From Cheilinus undulatus (taxonomy: Eukaryota; Chordata; Actinopteri; Labriformes; Labridae): a stretch of DNA of 64,000 nucleotides. The position numbers and the translations under genes were made by a program. This document shows, piece after piece, positions 35,420 to 46,100 of this stretch (the first letter of the stretch is position 1; the number at the start of each line of letters is the position of its first letter). Below the pieces are notes generated by a model. It was not told where the DNA came from and did no database searches. It saw only the letters and a program-made list of their open reading frames with translations. The stretch spans positions 20,178,196-20,242,195 of the forward strand of contig NC_054873.1 in NCBI RefSeq assembly GCF_018320785.1. The letters are read 5' to 3'.

Positions 35420-36290
35420 TTCCTGTATGACAAAGAATAAAAACAACACTATAAGCTTTTCATGTTGGGAAAGATGTTTTTACTCTTCTGTTGACCTGCT
35501 TTGGCATGACTATATGATAGTTGAGTGGAAAAGGTAACTTCTTCTGTGAATGCTTGTGTACGCTGGCTGCTCGAGGAGCGATTAGCCCTGAATTAATCAC
35601 AGCAGCACATAGTCAAAACTGGAGATTTCTTTATTAAAACAAGTGAAGACAGCAACACTAGAAGCTTTCTGTAACAGCTGCTCTTCTGCCAAACCGCTTC
35701 AGCATGAGTGTGTGATAATTAAAGGGGGAAAGGGTTACTTGTGTGAATGCTTGGATTTACAACCTTCGCTCAGCCTTGGCCAGACCAACACATTTCTTCA
35801 TCACAGTTAGCACTGAGAGCAACATGGAATGCTTTCTGCGACAGAAAACGATGTCGCTCTTCTTCGCTCCTCTTTGGCATGATTATATGATAGTTACGGG
35901 GAAAGGGTAAGTTGTTGCATACAGTTTATGAGTTGTTGTGTCCCAGCTAATGACTCTAGCAGGCCTGTCATTAGCTGGGACTGAGCCACAGCAGCACTTC
36001 TGTCTGAACCAGACATGTCTAAATCCAAACAAGTGCAGAGAGTAACACTGAAAGCTTTCTGTGACAGAAAAAAAAGTTCTCTCTCCACTCTCAGTCTGTT
36101 TCAGCTTGGCTTTCCAATCGTGGCGGCAGGCTTGTCCTGTATTGTCCGGAGTTAGCTGTTAGCCTGGATGTTGTTGTAGGACCGCTGCAGTTTACTCCGA
36201 CCTGGACCGCTGCTCTTGTTAAAACCAGAGCAGAGTGCCACACCGACAGCTTGTCTTGTGCAGTAAAGAGGTTTTTGCCCTTTTCTTGTA
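35420..36290 (+). repeat. Diverged tandem array, about 170-220-bp units
   Basis: At least four, probably five, degenerate units. One anchor, 'caacactagaagctttctgt', recurs as variants at about 35430, 35652, 35822, 36041 and 36236. A second anchor, 'ggcatgattatatgatagtt' plus 'gggaaagggta', recurs at about 35506, 35702 and 35876. Units differ by many substitutions and small indels, so the array is old. No coding frame runs through it. It is unlike any transposon I recognise and lies between lmo2 and caprin1. Confidence 0.65.
35940..35981. repeat. Perfect inverted repeat (15-bp arms, 12-nt loop)
   Basis: GTCCCAGCTAATGAC and GTCATTAGCTGGGAC are exact reverse complements separated by 12 nt. The hairpin is inside one unit of the tandem array only; corresponding positions in other units do not form it. 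Confidence 0.85.
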
Positions 36291-36299
36291 GTGTTGTCT

Positions 36300-36460
36300 T
36301 CCATTCGTGCAGTAATAGCAAAGAATACAGAGCGCGTCAGCTGAGTCGATGTGTGTCTGTGTTTAACCGATCAGATGCGGTAGAACAAAAGCAGGAGGGG
36401 CGGGGGATGACGCTGCTCAGGGTTCATCTCCCCACACACAGGAGACGGCAGAGACAGAGG
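36300..36460. promoter_or_regulatory. GC-box-bearing block after the array
   Basis: A local GC-richer stretch with GAGGGGCGGGGGATGACG near 36397 (a GC box joined to a CRE-like half site) and several CpGs. Such blocks mark promoters, but no exon can be attached on either strand. It could be an upstream promoter of lmo2 or simply non-functional. Confidence 0.2.
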
Positions 36461-36752
36461 GACACTTGTAGCTTTTTAAATTTCAGTAACCACTTCCTAT
36501 ACCTTTGGCTAGAAATAATAAACTACTAACAATCATGACTAAGTCACTCTGCCGGGACACACATTTCAGTCAGGCATTTCAACAAGCACCCCAGATAGTT
36601 GCGGTCAGCCATATACTAGGTTTTAACCTAGTCTTGTTAATTTTGAAGTATTTCAATGAGTGCCCTAAAAGGTTAATCAAATGAGCCCTTAGGTTCAATT
36701 TAGGTTCAAAGTTGTTTCATGAAAATCCACCAATGTGGACAGTCCTCTAACT

Positions 36753-37095
36753 CCTTGGTTCCCAACCTGGGGTCCGGGACCCCCAAGGGGGGGAACTGGA
36801 GATCTTAGGGGGGGGCGCGAGGCTTTGTCTGCTCTGAGGCTGCCAAAAATAGGTTTGCAAATATTGACTAAAACTATGATAAAGCAGTTATAGAGTAGTT
36901 CATTCAAAGGTCCTTTGTTAAGAAAAGTATGCATGGACCTTTTTTAGGGTTTTATCAGTGGAACAGTTAAAATCTCTGTTGAATTTTGGCAGCAATGTGT
37001 CACTTTTTCTTCTCTCTTGGGTCCTGGGGGGGGGGCTCCGCTTTTCTGAGGAGCATGTAGGGGGGGCTTAAAGGAAAAATGGTTGGGAAACACTG
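36753..37095 (+). mobile_element. Non-autonomous hAT-like element
   Basis: 343 bp bounded by an exact 8-bp duplication CTCTAACT (36745-36752 and 37096-37103). Inverted termini: CCTTGGTTCCCAACC at the left, GGTTGGGAAACACTG at the right. The interior carries two G-rich runs and no transposase frame. Elements beginning CAGTGGTTCCCAACC are widespread in fish. A cousin of its right end may lie at about 47045-47092. Confidence 0.85.
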
Positions 37096-37103
37096 CTCTA
37101 ACT

Positions 37104-39604
37104 GGTCTTCATCATCATGTAAATATACTAAAAGTTTTTAAATGAGTTTTTATGAAACAGACTGAAATAAACTAACCCAAAAAGGGAATAAAGAGTGTTC
37201 CTTACAGGATCTTTGATATGGCATAGCAGTGCTGGAGAAAACAAGGAAATTAGTCTATTTATATTTCCATGACAAAGCCATTTTGCAGAGGAAGACAGTG
37301 TTACTCACTCAAAATATCCAGAATAACTTCAGAATTAAATCATTGATGAGTTTTTTATCATCGTTTCCAGGGCCATTAATCTCCCTGTTTATAGTTGTTA
37401 TGGTTGGAATAATCACATTAGATACTTATTTGTTTATGATAGGACTCCTTTTATTAAACTGTGTATGTGAGCATACATCTTATAGGCTAATATGGGCCCT
37501 ACTAACGCTCTGTTAGGAAACAAGGACTTAATCTCCACATTGGTAATGCTGTCTAAATCATCCCCTTTTCACCGCAGAGCTCACAAGCAAATTTACAGCT
37601 GAAAAGAAACACGAAACGACAAAGTCAGTTCTGACACCCGAGTTGTCTGCTGTTTCCTGTGGGGTTGATGGAGTTGGCCCAGAGGATGTGCAACTGGCAT
37701 GCAGAACAGAGATGAAGCTTTCCTTCGAGGGGGAGTTTTGTGCACATTGGGTTCACTTCCTACCCCTCCCCTGCCTCCCCACCATTCCCCATCCACGATG
37801 GCACCCTGATCATGGCCTCCCAGATAGACAGGTCGACTCCAGATGGTGAAGTGTGATAGGAGTAACAGCATTAAAAGTAGTTCATTGTCATTGGTGGATA
37901 AAACTGTAATCTTTCACCCTCCTAGATGTCGCCAGAAACAAGAAAGTAGCCTTTTTTTTTTGGCCCAGCTTGAATACACAAAAGAACATTCATGCCTATA
38001 TCTTTACAAGCTTTTTGTAGCTTTTATTTCTGCCAAAGGTCAATTTCAGGGGGGAAAAACAGTGATTATGTAGTTGACCTTTTGGGAAGTAATGTCCCCA
38101 TGTCCAGTTTCCTGTTTTGCTCTCATTTGTACTGAGAGCTTTATGGAGTTGACGGCAGTGGGAAGAATGAGGGCGGCTGAAAGTGAAGGTTGGTACAAAG
38201 CACAGAGTAAAATTATACTGAACATCTTATTATCATTATACCATCACTCAGACAATAAGGTCACCAGTGGGAGAGGACAGAGAGGCTGTTAAAAGGAACC
38301 GTAGCACCTTCTTGATCATTAGAGATTTCTGGTTTCTGATCAGTAATGGAACAACAATGATTAAATAAACATTATGGAGTATCTGAACACAGGCCTCCAG
38401 GCCCATTTCCTTAAATAAAAGGACTCTGGACACATTGTTGACTCCTTGATAACATGAGCTCTGGATCAGCAATAGCAAAGCCGACTGCTTCCTGTCTAAT
38501 CTGAAGTAGAGGGATGATTGACTATTGTTTGAAAGCCTTCCTCGTAAACTGTTATTGGTCAAATGAGTTTTTTAAACATACACGTGTGTAGTAATTACAT
38601 GCTAAATGTCAAGTCAGAAAATACCATGCTGTCTAGGTCAGAGGTTTAAAGAGGAACCACCCTGGAATTCTTCTGAGTGTGTAGCTGGATTGTGTTGTTG
38701 TTTGACTGAAACACAGCAGGAAATGACTCAGCCACCGAAAGGGAGCTTCACTTACCCTGGGAATTCTCCCTTAATCAGTGTTATCTCCGAAAGAAAACAC
38801 TTTCAGTGGAACTGTGAAATCAAAAAAATTAGCAGCCATGTTAACGGCTTCCTGTATTTAGCAAAACAAAAGAGTGCTGGCTCTAAATTCCTTAAGTCAG
38901 TTTGCTCCCCTTTTGATACAGAGGTAAAATACTCAAAGGTGAAGAAGAAGAAAATCAATGTTTTGATTATTGCTGTACTCAATGTTTTTATTGAGACTCT
39001 TATTAACATAACTGTAGTGTGTGTGCATTTGTGCTGTATTTACAATAAAAGTAGGCATTAGTCATTATTTTAAAAAATATATATACATTTTCTTACCCAC
39101 AAAAAAAATTCCTCCCCGCTCAATTCATTTTTCGTCTCCATGTTGTCTTGTTCATAGTGCAGGGATTTACTACCACCTGCTGGTGTAAAAACATATTGTT
39201 TTGTGTGAAAGCAGAGGCAGCAGTGACATGACCTCTTCAACAATTAACTCCCACTCACGTTATTGTTTGCACAGCCTATTAAATTACATTAAATAGATTC
39301 TCGCTATGTGAATATAGTTTTTCTTCTGCAGGTGTACTGGAGAGTCTCAAGGCAGTGCAAATACTCTACGGTGTGTATGTGCTATATGGTTGCAGACTGA
39401 CAGACTAAAACTATGTGCTTTCTGACTGGGTCATGCATTTCTGTGTAGATTTATACTAAACTTGGTTACTTATTCACAACTTAGTAATGGTTTATAACTT
39501 CTTTTATAAATGGTGTTACACTCAAAAAAAGGAAACTTTATAGTGGAAATAAAGACAGGTTTATCAAAGCATTAGCATAACTCTAAATACCCTAGATCTT
39601 ATCC
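37104..39604. other. Intergenic, no gene supported
   Basis: Includes the longest unassigned open frame of the window (38606-39061, 151 codons, plus strand, with AATAAA just before its end). It has a hydrophobic stretch near its C-terminus and no recognised domain, start context or splice partner; I treat it as chance. No repeat boundary was resolved. Confidence 0.45.
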
Positions 39605-39915
39605 TGCTTTCACTAGAGGTGAAAAACTAATTGAATGAAATTACCTACTAGTTACTAGTTTTTGGAGTACTTTTACTGTTTTGTGTGCATTTTTCAGTCA
39701 GTACCTCTACTCTTCTTGAGAACGTTTTAATCAGAGTAGCTGTATTTTTACTTGAGTAAAATACTCTTGTTCTTTTTCTACCTCTGTTGACTACACAATA
39801 GCACATAACCAGAGAATGATTCCACATGACATCCCACAATAGATGTTTTATTTCACTTTATTACAGAGTTGAGACTTTACCTGAGCAAACTGGTTGGAGA
39901 TCTATATTCCATGTT
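39605..39915. repeat. Interspersed repeat, inverted relative of 11165-11702
   Basis: 39605-39790 has the 'acttgagtaaaatactc' type composition; 39780-39840 and 39870-39910 match the complement of 11485-11531 and 11195-11235. So the composite element at 11165-11702 has a second, shortened and reversed copy here. Confidence 0.55.
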
Positions 39916-39921
39916 GTTATT

Positions 39922-40180
39922 ACCTCCACCAAGGAGGTTATGTGATCAGTAGGGTTTGTGTGTTAGTTAGTTAGTTTGTTTGTTCGCAACATAACTCAAA
40001 AAGTTATGGCTGGATTTTGAAGAAATTTTCAGGAAATGTCAGAAATGGCGTAAGGAAGAAATGATTAGATTTTCTGATTAGATCACTGTCTGGATCCAGG
40101 AATTTTTTGAAGGATTCTGTACTATTGGGAGATAGGGCTAATGGCGGAGGTCTGCGCTCTCCGAGTGCTTTTCTAGGTTT
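39922..40180 (+). repeat. Widespread 'ccaaggaggttatg' interspersed repeat
   Basis: Starts 'tacctccaccaaggaggtta', passes through 'actcaaaaagttatggctgg' and 'tggatccaggaattttttga', and ends 'ggaggtctgcgctctccgag'. I recognise this as a repeat type found across many animal genomes; its class is not certain to me. A T/G-rich (gttagttagttt) microsatellite lies in its head. Confidence 0.6.
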
Positions 40181-40221
40181 CAATAAGGAAAGATCATATT
40201 TTACTTAACAACTCCTCAGTA

Positions 40222-41080
40222 GCTAGGGCTGAATGATTTGGGAAAAAAACCTATTTGAGCCCATGCATTCCAAATGTTGTGATTGTGATTTAATATATGA
40301 CTATCTGTTTAAGTTCCTCATCTTATATATTTTTTAACAAGTAGAGATCATTCTACATTATGACCATCACAATATTCGATATATTTTACACAAATTGTTC
40401 TTTCCTGCATGCTAGGAGGAAATTAAATGATGTATGAATCAATATGAATTATATACTTTTAGTTATCTTCTTCAATCCAATGAGTAAATTGACTGATTTA
40501 TTTAATTTAAAGCCTTGCGAGAAATTTTCATGAAGACAAATGAAGCTGTGCCTAACAGGTGTGGTGTAAATATCAGTAAAAATGTCATTAACAAGTGGAG
40601 ATGAACAATTTTGAAAAAAAACAAAAAACAATCTAAGTGTGATTAGATATAAAATCACCGAGCAGGTCTCATTCCATTCTGTTGTTAGCAGATGTCACTA
40701 CCTTCACTGAAAGTCAACACCCAGATTTTACAGTTTCTTGTTAGTGGGTGTAGCTTCAGCTTATTCAACTTACACGCCCACACCATCCTAGAGCAAATTT
40801 TACTGCTGCATTTTTCATGATTTTGAAGCTTAATTTTATCAACTTAGAAATGTTTTTCATGGCTGAAATTTGACCTGGTGGTTCACAACACAGTTGCCTG
40901 TCATACAACAAACCCAAAATAAAAAAAATTTTGGATCAATTCACAGGGACTTTAAACTTGGATTTAGTCTTAACATTTCAGTTTGGAGAAATACTGACTG
41001 CAATTTTTAAAAATGCAGTAAGACATATTGCAATTTAATCTAATTTTCATTTACTTATTGCCTAGCTTTATCTACTTAGT
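40222..41080 (+). mobile_element. Family D hAT-like repeat copy
   Basis: Opens GCTAGGGCTGAATGATTTGG and near its end has 'ttattgcctagct', an imperfect inverted terminus. An 8-bp repeat CCTCAGTA occurs immediately before (40214-40221) and at 41081-41088, consistent with a target duplication, though about 14 bp separate the apparent right terminus from it. The interior resembles 50402-50847. No coding frame. Confidence 0.55.
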
Positions 41081-41109
41081 CCTCAGTAATAACAGCACTA
41101 TAGAGTTAA

Positions 41110-41240
41110 TTAAATACTGTTAAATTTTACTTGAGTAGGTTTTATAGACCCTTACTTTTACTTAAGTCAACCTTAACCAAAACAACTGTACTTTTACTTG
41201 AGTACAATGCTCATGTACTCTTTTCACCTTTGACTTTCAC
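41110..41240. repeat. 'Acttgagtaaaagtac'-type fragment
   Basis: Repeated 'tacttttacttgagta' words as in 11532-11702. Boundaries not resolved. Confidence 0.45.
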
Positions 41241-41819
41241 TTTTAGTTTTTGTGAAGTCCCCCTTATCTCTTTATCAAGTTATGATTTAAGTTTTAGTCG
41301 TGCTTCTTGATGTGGAACAAGTAGGCTACTTTCTTTCTAATTAGTAACCTAAAGGAAACTTGTCTTTCAAAGTTTAGATGTTTTCCAGTTACTGTCCTGT
41401 CAGATATTTTGATTCTTATTTCCCAGTTGAACTTGAACTTCAAACTGTTATGCCAACTATTTTATATTGTGTCTGTTGGGGTGTAAAAAGAGAGAATCGT
41501 GAACCAGCATATACTGGTGTTTCAATGGGATGGAATAGCTGCTCCAGAGAAAAACAAACACTGTCTTTTGCACAGGGATAGAGATAGGGTAGCCTAATCA
41601 AAGCTAATGATTGTGCATATTTTCTGCCAAGAAGCCGTAGACTATTTTGCCTGATCAAAAGTGCCTACTTTAAGGTCATTAAATAAGGCAGTTTATACAA
41701 TTAACTCAACATTTAGATTAAAAGTTTATCTTCCGTACTGTAAATTTTGTTATAAATTATTACACGGTCCACTAAGGTATGCTTTACTATTTAATTTACT
41801 CAGGCATATCCAGGTCAGC

Positions 41820-42260
41820 TAAAAACGGACCTTCTTCTTTATAAAGAGTTTCTCCGTCTTTCGAACCGTCTCAGTTGTCGGTGAGGCCGGCGGGGCGGAT
41901 CCCACACTAGCGTGAAAGAGAATAAAAAGCAACACAACAACAATAACAACTTGGTCGTTTCGTACATATCGCTAGCAAGCTCCCCTGTGGATATAAAACA
42001 TCAAGGTGGGTGACTCAGGAGTCTTGTTACCACGGTCACGAGAGGCTCCCTACCGGCTGACTGTTAGCACGCGCCGCTGTAGCTTACAGCACAACCAAGC
42101 TAGCAGCGCGTGAAGATGCTAAGTCGATGGTCGGTGCTAACGGCAGTGCGGCCAAGGCCATTTTCCCAAACCTTAGAGATAACAGGGGAGATGACCGGAC
42201 TGCGTGGGGAACCGTGGGTCACAGAGTCGACAGACGAAGATGCATCTTAAAAGCTAAAGA
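41820..42260 (+). promoter_or_regulatory. caprin1: caprin1 promoter and untranslated exon 1
   Basis: A CpG-richer block in AT-rich surroundings with a TATA-like TTTATAAAG (41838-41846), a GGGGCGG GC box near 41892, and two candidate first-exon donors: GTGAGG at 41881 and GTGGGT at 42006 (after ATCAAG). I favour the second, because the stretch just before it has no repeats and is rich in CAACA words typical of unstructured 5'UTRs. The coding start lies in the next exon. The initiation site is not fixed. Confidence 0.5.
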
Positions 42261-42985
42261 TGTAGATGAAGAACTGATAGAAATATAAAGGCCAGTCCTT
42301 TAAGTTTGCTCTCAGTTTGGACCAAAGTTAGCTAGTTCTACGAGGAAATTGTTCAGATTCAGCCAGGTCTTATTGCCTCATTTTGTAATGTAGCTGCACT
42401 CCATGATTGTTTCGATTTAGCCTCATACATTGCCTATAATTTGGGTTTTGTGTTCATCAGCCTTATGCTTCTTACTGCATATCAAATGAGAAACATGCTT
42501 TTTTGTGCCGAGTTTCTGCTTTGCATTTTTAAGTCTACAGTAACAACACTTAATTCAAAATTTTGAGTCTGTCCCTGTGAATTTGACGAGGATATTCGGC
42601 GGAATCATTATTATATGAGGTAACACGAGGACAGGATTGGTATAGCTGTAAAAGCTGAATCGGGGGACCTGCCATGTCTGTAACGGATCTGTAACGACAG
42701 TGACGTGGAGATCCTATCTTCACAGATAGACAATCTGATGGTGCATTTTTAACTGTAACTCAAATGGACAAAATGGCTATTTAACCTCAGATTAAACTGG
42801 CTATCTATATCCTAAATCTCATGACGTTGTCCTCAAATGTCATCAAAGTGGATTGCCAGCTCTGTCATTTTGACAGGTTTCACATAATGCAGATTATTAC
42901 AACTTTTATATCTTTTCTTTAGAAATGTAGACATTTGGTTGATAACAGTAAGTCTTGATAACTTGGTTTTTACATTGTTTTTCAG

Positions 42986-43150
42986 ATGCCCTCTGTGATG
43001 AATGCAAATGGGACAGCACTGTCTGTCAGCCCAGATGTGGGATCCGCTCCAGGGTCAGTGGGCTGTTTTTCACTCAGTGGACAGTCTGAAGTCTTGAAAC
43101 AAGTACTGGGTGTTATTGACAAGAAAGTCCGCAATATGGAGAAGAAAAAG
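42986..43150 (+). CDS. caprin1: caprin1 coding exon 2 (start codon)
   Basis: Acceptor TTTTCAG directly precedes ATG at 42986. Residues 1-55, ending VIDKKVRNMEKKK; donor GTGAGG. The MPS start agrees with the vertebrate MPSAT-type N-terminus. Confidence 0.93.
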
Positions 43151-46100
43151 GTGAGGACTTCTTACTGACATTATTTCTCAGTAATTGCATGTAGCTGTAT
43201 CCCTGTTGTGTAAAATAGAAGGTATAACATAAGGAGTCGATTGAATGCTGAGACCTGTTTGCTTATTACAGAGTAAGCTGGATGATTATCAAGTCAGGAA
43301 GAATAATGGGGAGCGTCTCAATCAGGACCAGTTGGTGGGTACCATAAAACTTGAAAATAATAATTTTGTACATTGACAGAAATAAGCCTGTAACTCTGAC
43401 ATGATTTACAACCTGACAATGTGTGACATTTCTCTCTTCCTTACATATTTTTAGGAGGCCCTCTCCAAATTCCAGGAAGTCACAAATAACTTGGAATTTG
43501 CTCGAGAGTTGCACAAAACATTTATTGCGATGGGACAAGATGTAAGGACCTCTCATTTTTAAATAATGTTCTCATAATGGTACATTAGCTTTTAGTTTTA
43601 CCTAACACAGTTGACCTCTCTTTTTATGTGTAATTGTTAGATCCAGAAAGTGGTGAAGAAGTCGGCGCGACGAGAGCAGCTACAGCGGGAGGAGGCAGAG
43701 CAGAGGAGGCTGAGGACGGTTCTTGAGCTGCAGTTCCTCTTGGACCGACTGGGGGACGAAACTGTGCGACAGGACCTAAAGCAGGGAGTCGGTGGCTCGC
43801 CGCTGCTGACAGACGCAGACCTCACGGCGTTTGATGAATTCTACAAGTTAGTGGGGCCAGACCGTGACCAAAACATCAGGTTGGTCTCAGGCAGCGATAC
43901 ATGGATTAATTTAACATGCAAGAAGATGACTTTTGCTCCTCAACTGTTAAAAAAGAGGAATCCATGAACTTATTTCTGCACTTGCAGGTTGGCTGACCAG
44001 TATGAAGAAGCATCTGTGCACCTCTGGGACCTGCTTGAGGGAAGAGACAAGGCTGTGGTTGGAACAACATGTAAGTCAACATCACTCAAAGCCAGTTTCT
44101 TGCAAAAAGAAGATCTTTATTTTTCAAATGTTGAAGTTTATCTGTTTATTTTGAGTACAATTTGCACTTTACAGCTGCTGAATTTAGTGGATAAATCAAT
44201 CACCCCAAGAGACAGACGTGAGACTGCTATTTTCTTGTCAGTCGATTTTTTTGTCTTCTCAGTTTTCTTGATAACATGAATATCAGTGGATCCTTTTTGA
44301 TCAAAGCTGAAGCATTTACAACTGAAATTGACTAATATTTGTCAATGTTTACTGGAAAGGCTTATGCTTACCTCTATCTTCTTTGAAACAAGTGTGTTGG
44401 GAGTGGAAAAATAGCCTAATCCTGAAGAAGAGACAACTTCTGCAGGCTGTTCTTTATAATAAAAATATGCCACAAAGAAATCGTTATTAAAAAAAATAAT
44501 AGAGGTTCCATCCTCTTTTTCCAGTTTTCCATTTTTTTGGGAAAAACTGGCTTCATTTACATGCCCAGTTGGTGGTGAAATTGTTGGCAGGACATTTAGT
44601 CAGATGGATGGTGACACAGCAGTCATCAACAGGCTTTTTATTGTGTTGAAGCTGGCCATAATTAATGTGTCACATACTTTTGAATGACCTGAATGCACAG
44701 TAGATGAAGATGGCTAAAGCTTTAAACAACCCTTGCTCTCTTATGGTATTGTGACCATTAATCAGTCTTAATATGTTAATGTGGGATGTGTATTGTATTT
44801 TGTTAATGCAGCATGTGTGCAGTGCTCTGATGTGAATAATCAGGGCTTGGGGATATTGGCGTACTGCATTCTCAGCGATCTGGCCGCAGGACTCGCACTG
44901 CTGCATTCTGCTCAGGGGTTGAGTGCTGTGGGCTTATCCTGACTCAGCAGTGGGGCAGGGTGCCAGTGGCTCTGTCCCCTGTGGTTCCACTGGTCAGATC
45001 TCTGGTGCCACGTTATGATACTTGGTAGTGTTGGTGACCCAACCAGTCAGCCACCTTACCTCAGTGAAAAGGTCTCGCTCGGTGACTCAGTGATATTTAT
45101 CCAGGCAGCAGCAGACATCTTGGCCTCAGGCACAAAGTAGTACAGGAAATAACTTTGATCTGCTCTGCTTGAAGAGCCAAAGTGGAAATGCCAAGAGTTA
45201 GTGCTAGGGCTCTTTACTTGTAATTTTCTAAAAACACTGTTATAGTTATAGTTGTTATGGTGGCACATTTCTAATGTAGTCAGTGGTTGATGGCTCAGTT
45301 TTTTCATGTTGATATGAACATTAGGGCTGGGCATGAGTCATGATTTACCATGTGTTATGATAGTTGTAAGTTTAAGCCATTACTAACCTAAGTATTGCAC
45401 ATGTGCAATATTTATTTGACAGTCTAATGAGTGGATCACTAGTGAATTCTCTCTTCTCTGCAGAACTGCAGATGACAAAAGGCAGGGCTCTTTAGGCTGA
45501 TTCAGTTGGCTGTAGACTGGCTTGAAGCTGCTATGTAACTGGACTGTGAGGAATGGTTGTTGGATGTGGTCTTTTTTCATAAAACAGCTTTATTCGATCA
45601 GTGCTCTAACCTTAATTTATTAAGCATTCCACTGTCAATGAGGTTGGAGTTTCTAGTTACCCTGCAGTATTTCCCCTATCTCTCTCTCTCTCTAACGCTA
45701 TCTATCTATCATTATTTATTTATTTATTTATGCAGATATGAACAACAGGGTTGGAAATTCACTTTTTTGCCTTCCTGTCACATCAGGAGTAACTTTAGGA
45801 CTGCATCATACCAATATTAAGTGTAAAGTTGACCTATGCTGTCAAAAAGGCCTCCCCACATGCAAATGAGTCTGACATCTGAAAGATTTAACAAAAAATA
45901 TCAAATAAAAATACCAATATTAACAAAAAAAAATGTAGGAAACAGTTTTTTGTAGCATATAATAGGTATTGGATTACGTGTCTTGGTAAATGTTCTTTAT
46001 GATGATTGATTGTCCTCCACTAACTTTATCTACTATTTTTCTCTCTCCACTGTTATTATCCACACACACTGCATGTCTCCATCTCCTCCTGTTGTCTCTA

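Noticed and set aside
38606..39061. 151-codon open frame, longest unassigned in the window
   Set aside because: No recognisable domain, no splice partners, low-complexity Lys run and AATAAA near its end; length is possible by chance in 64 kb. A transcript would change this.
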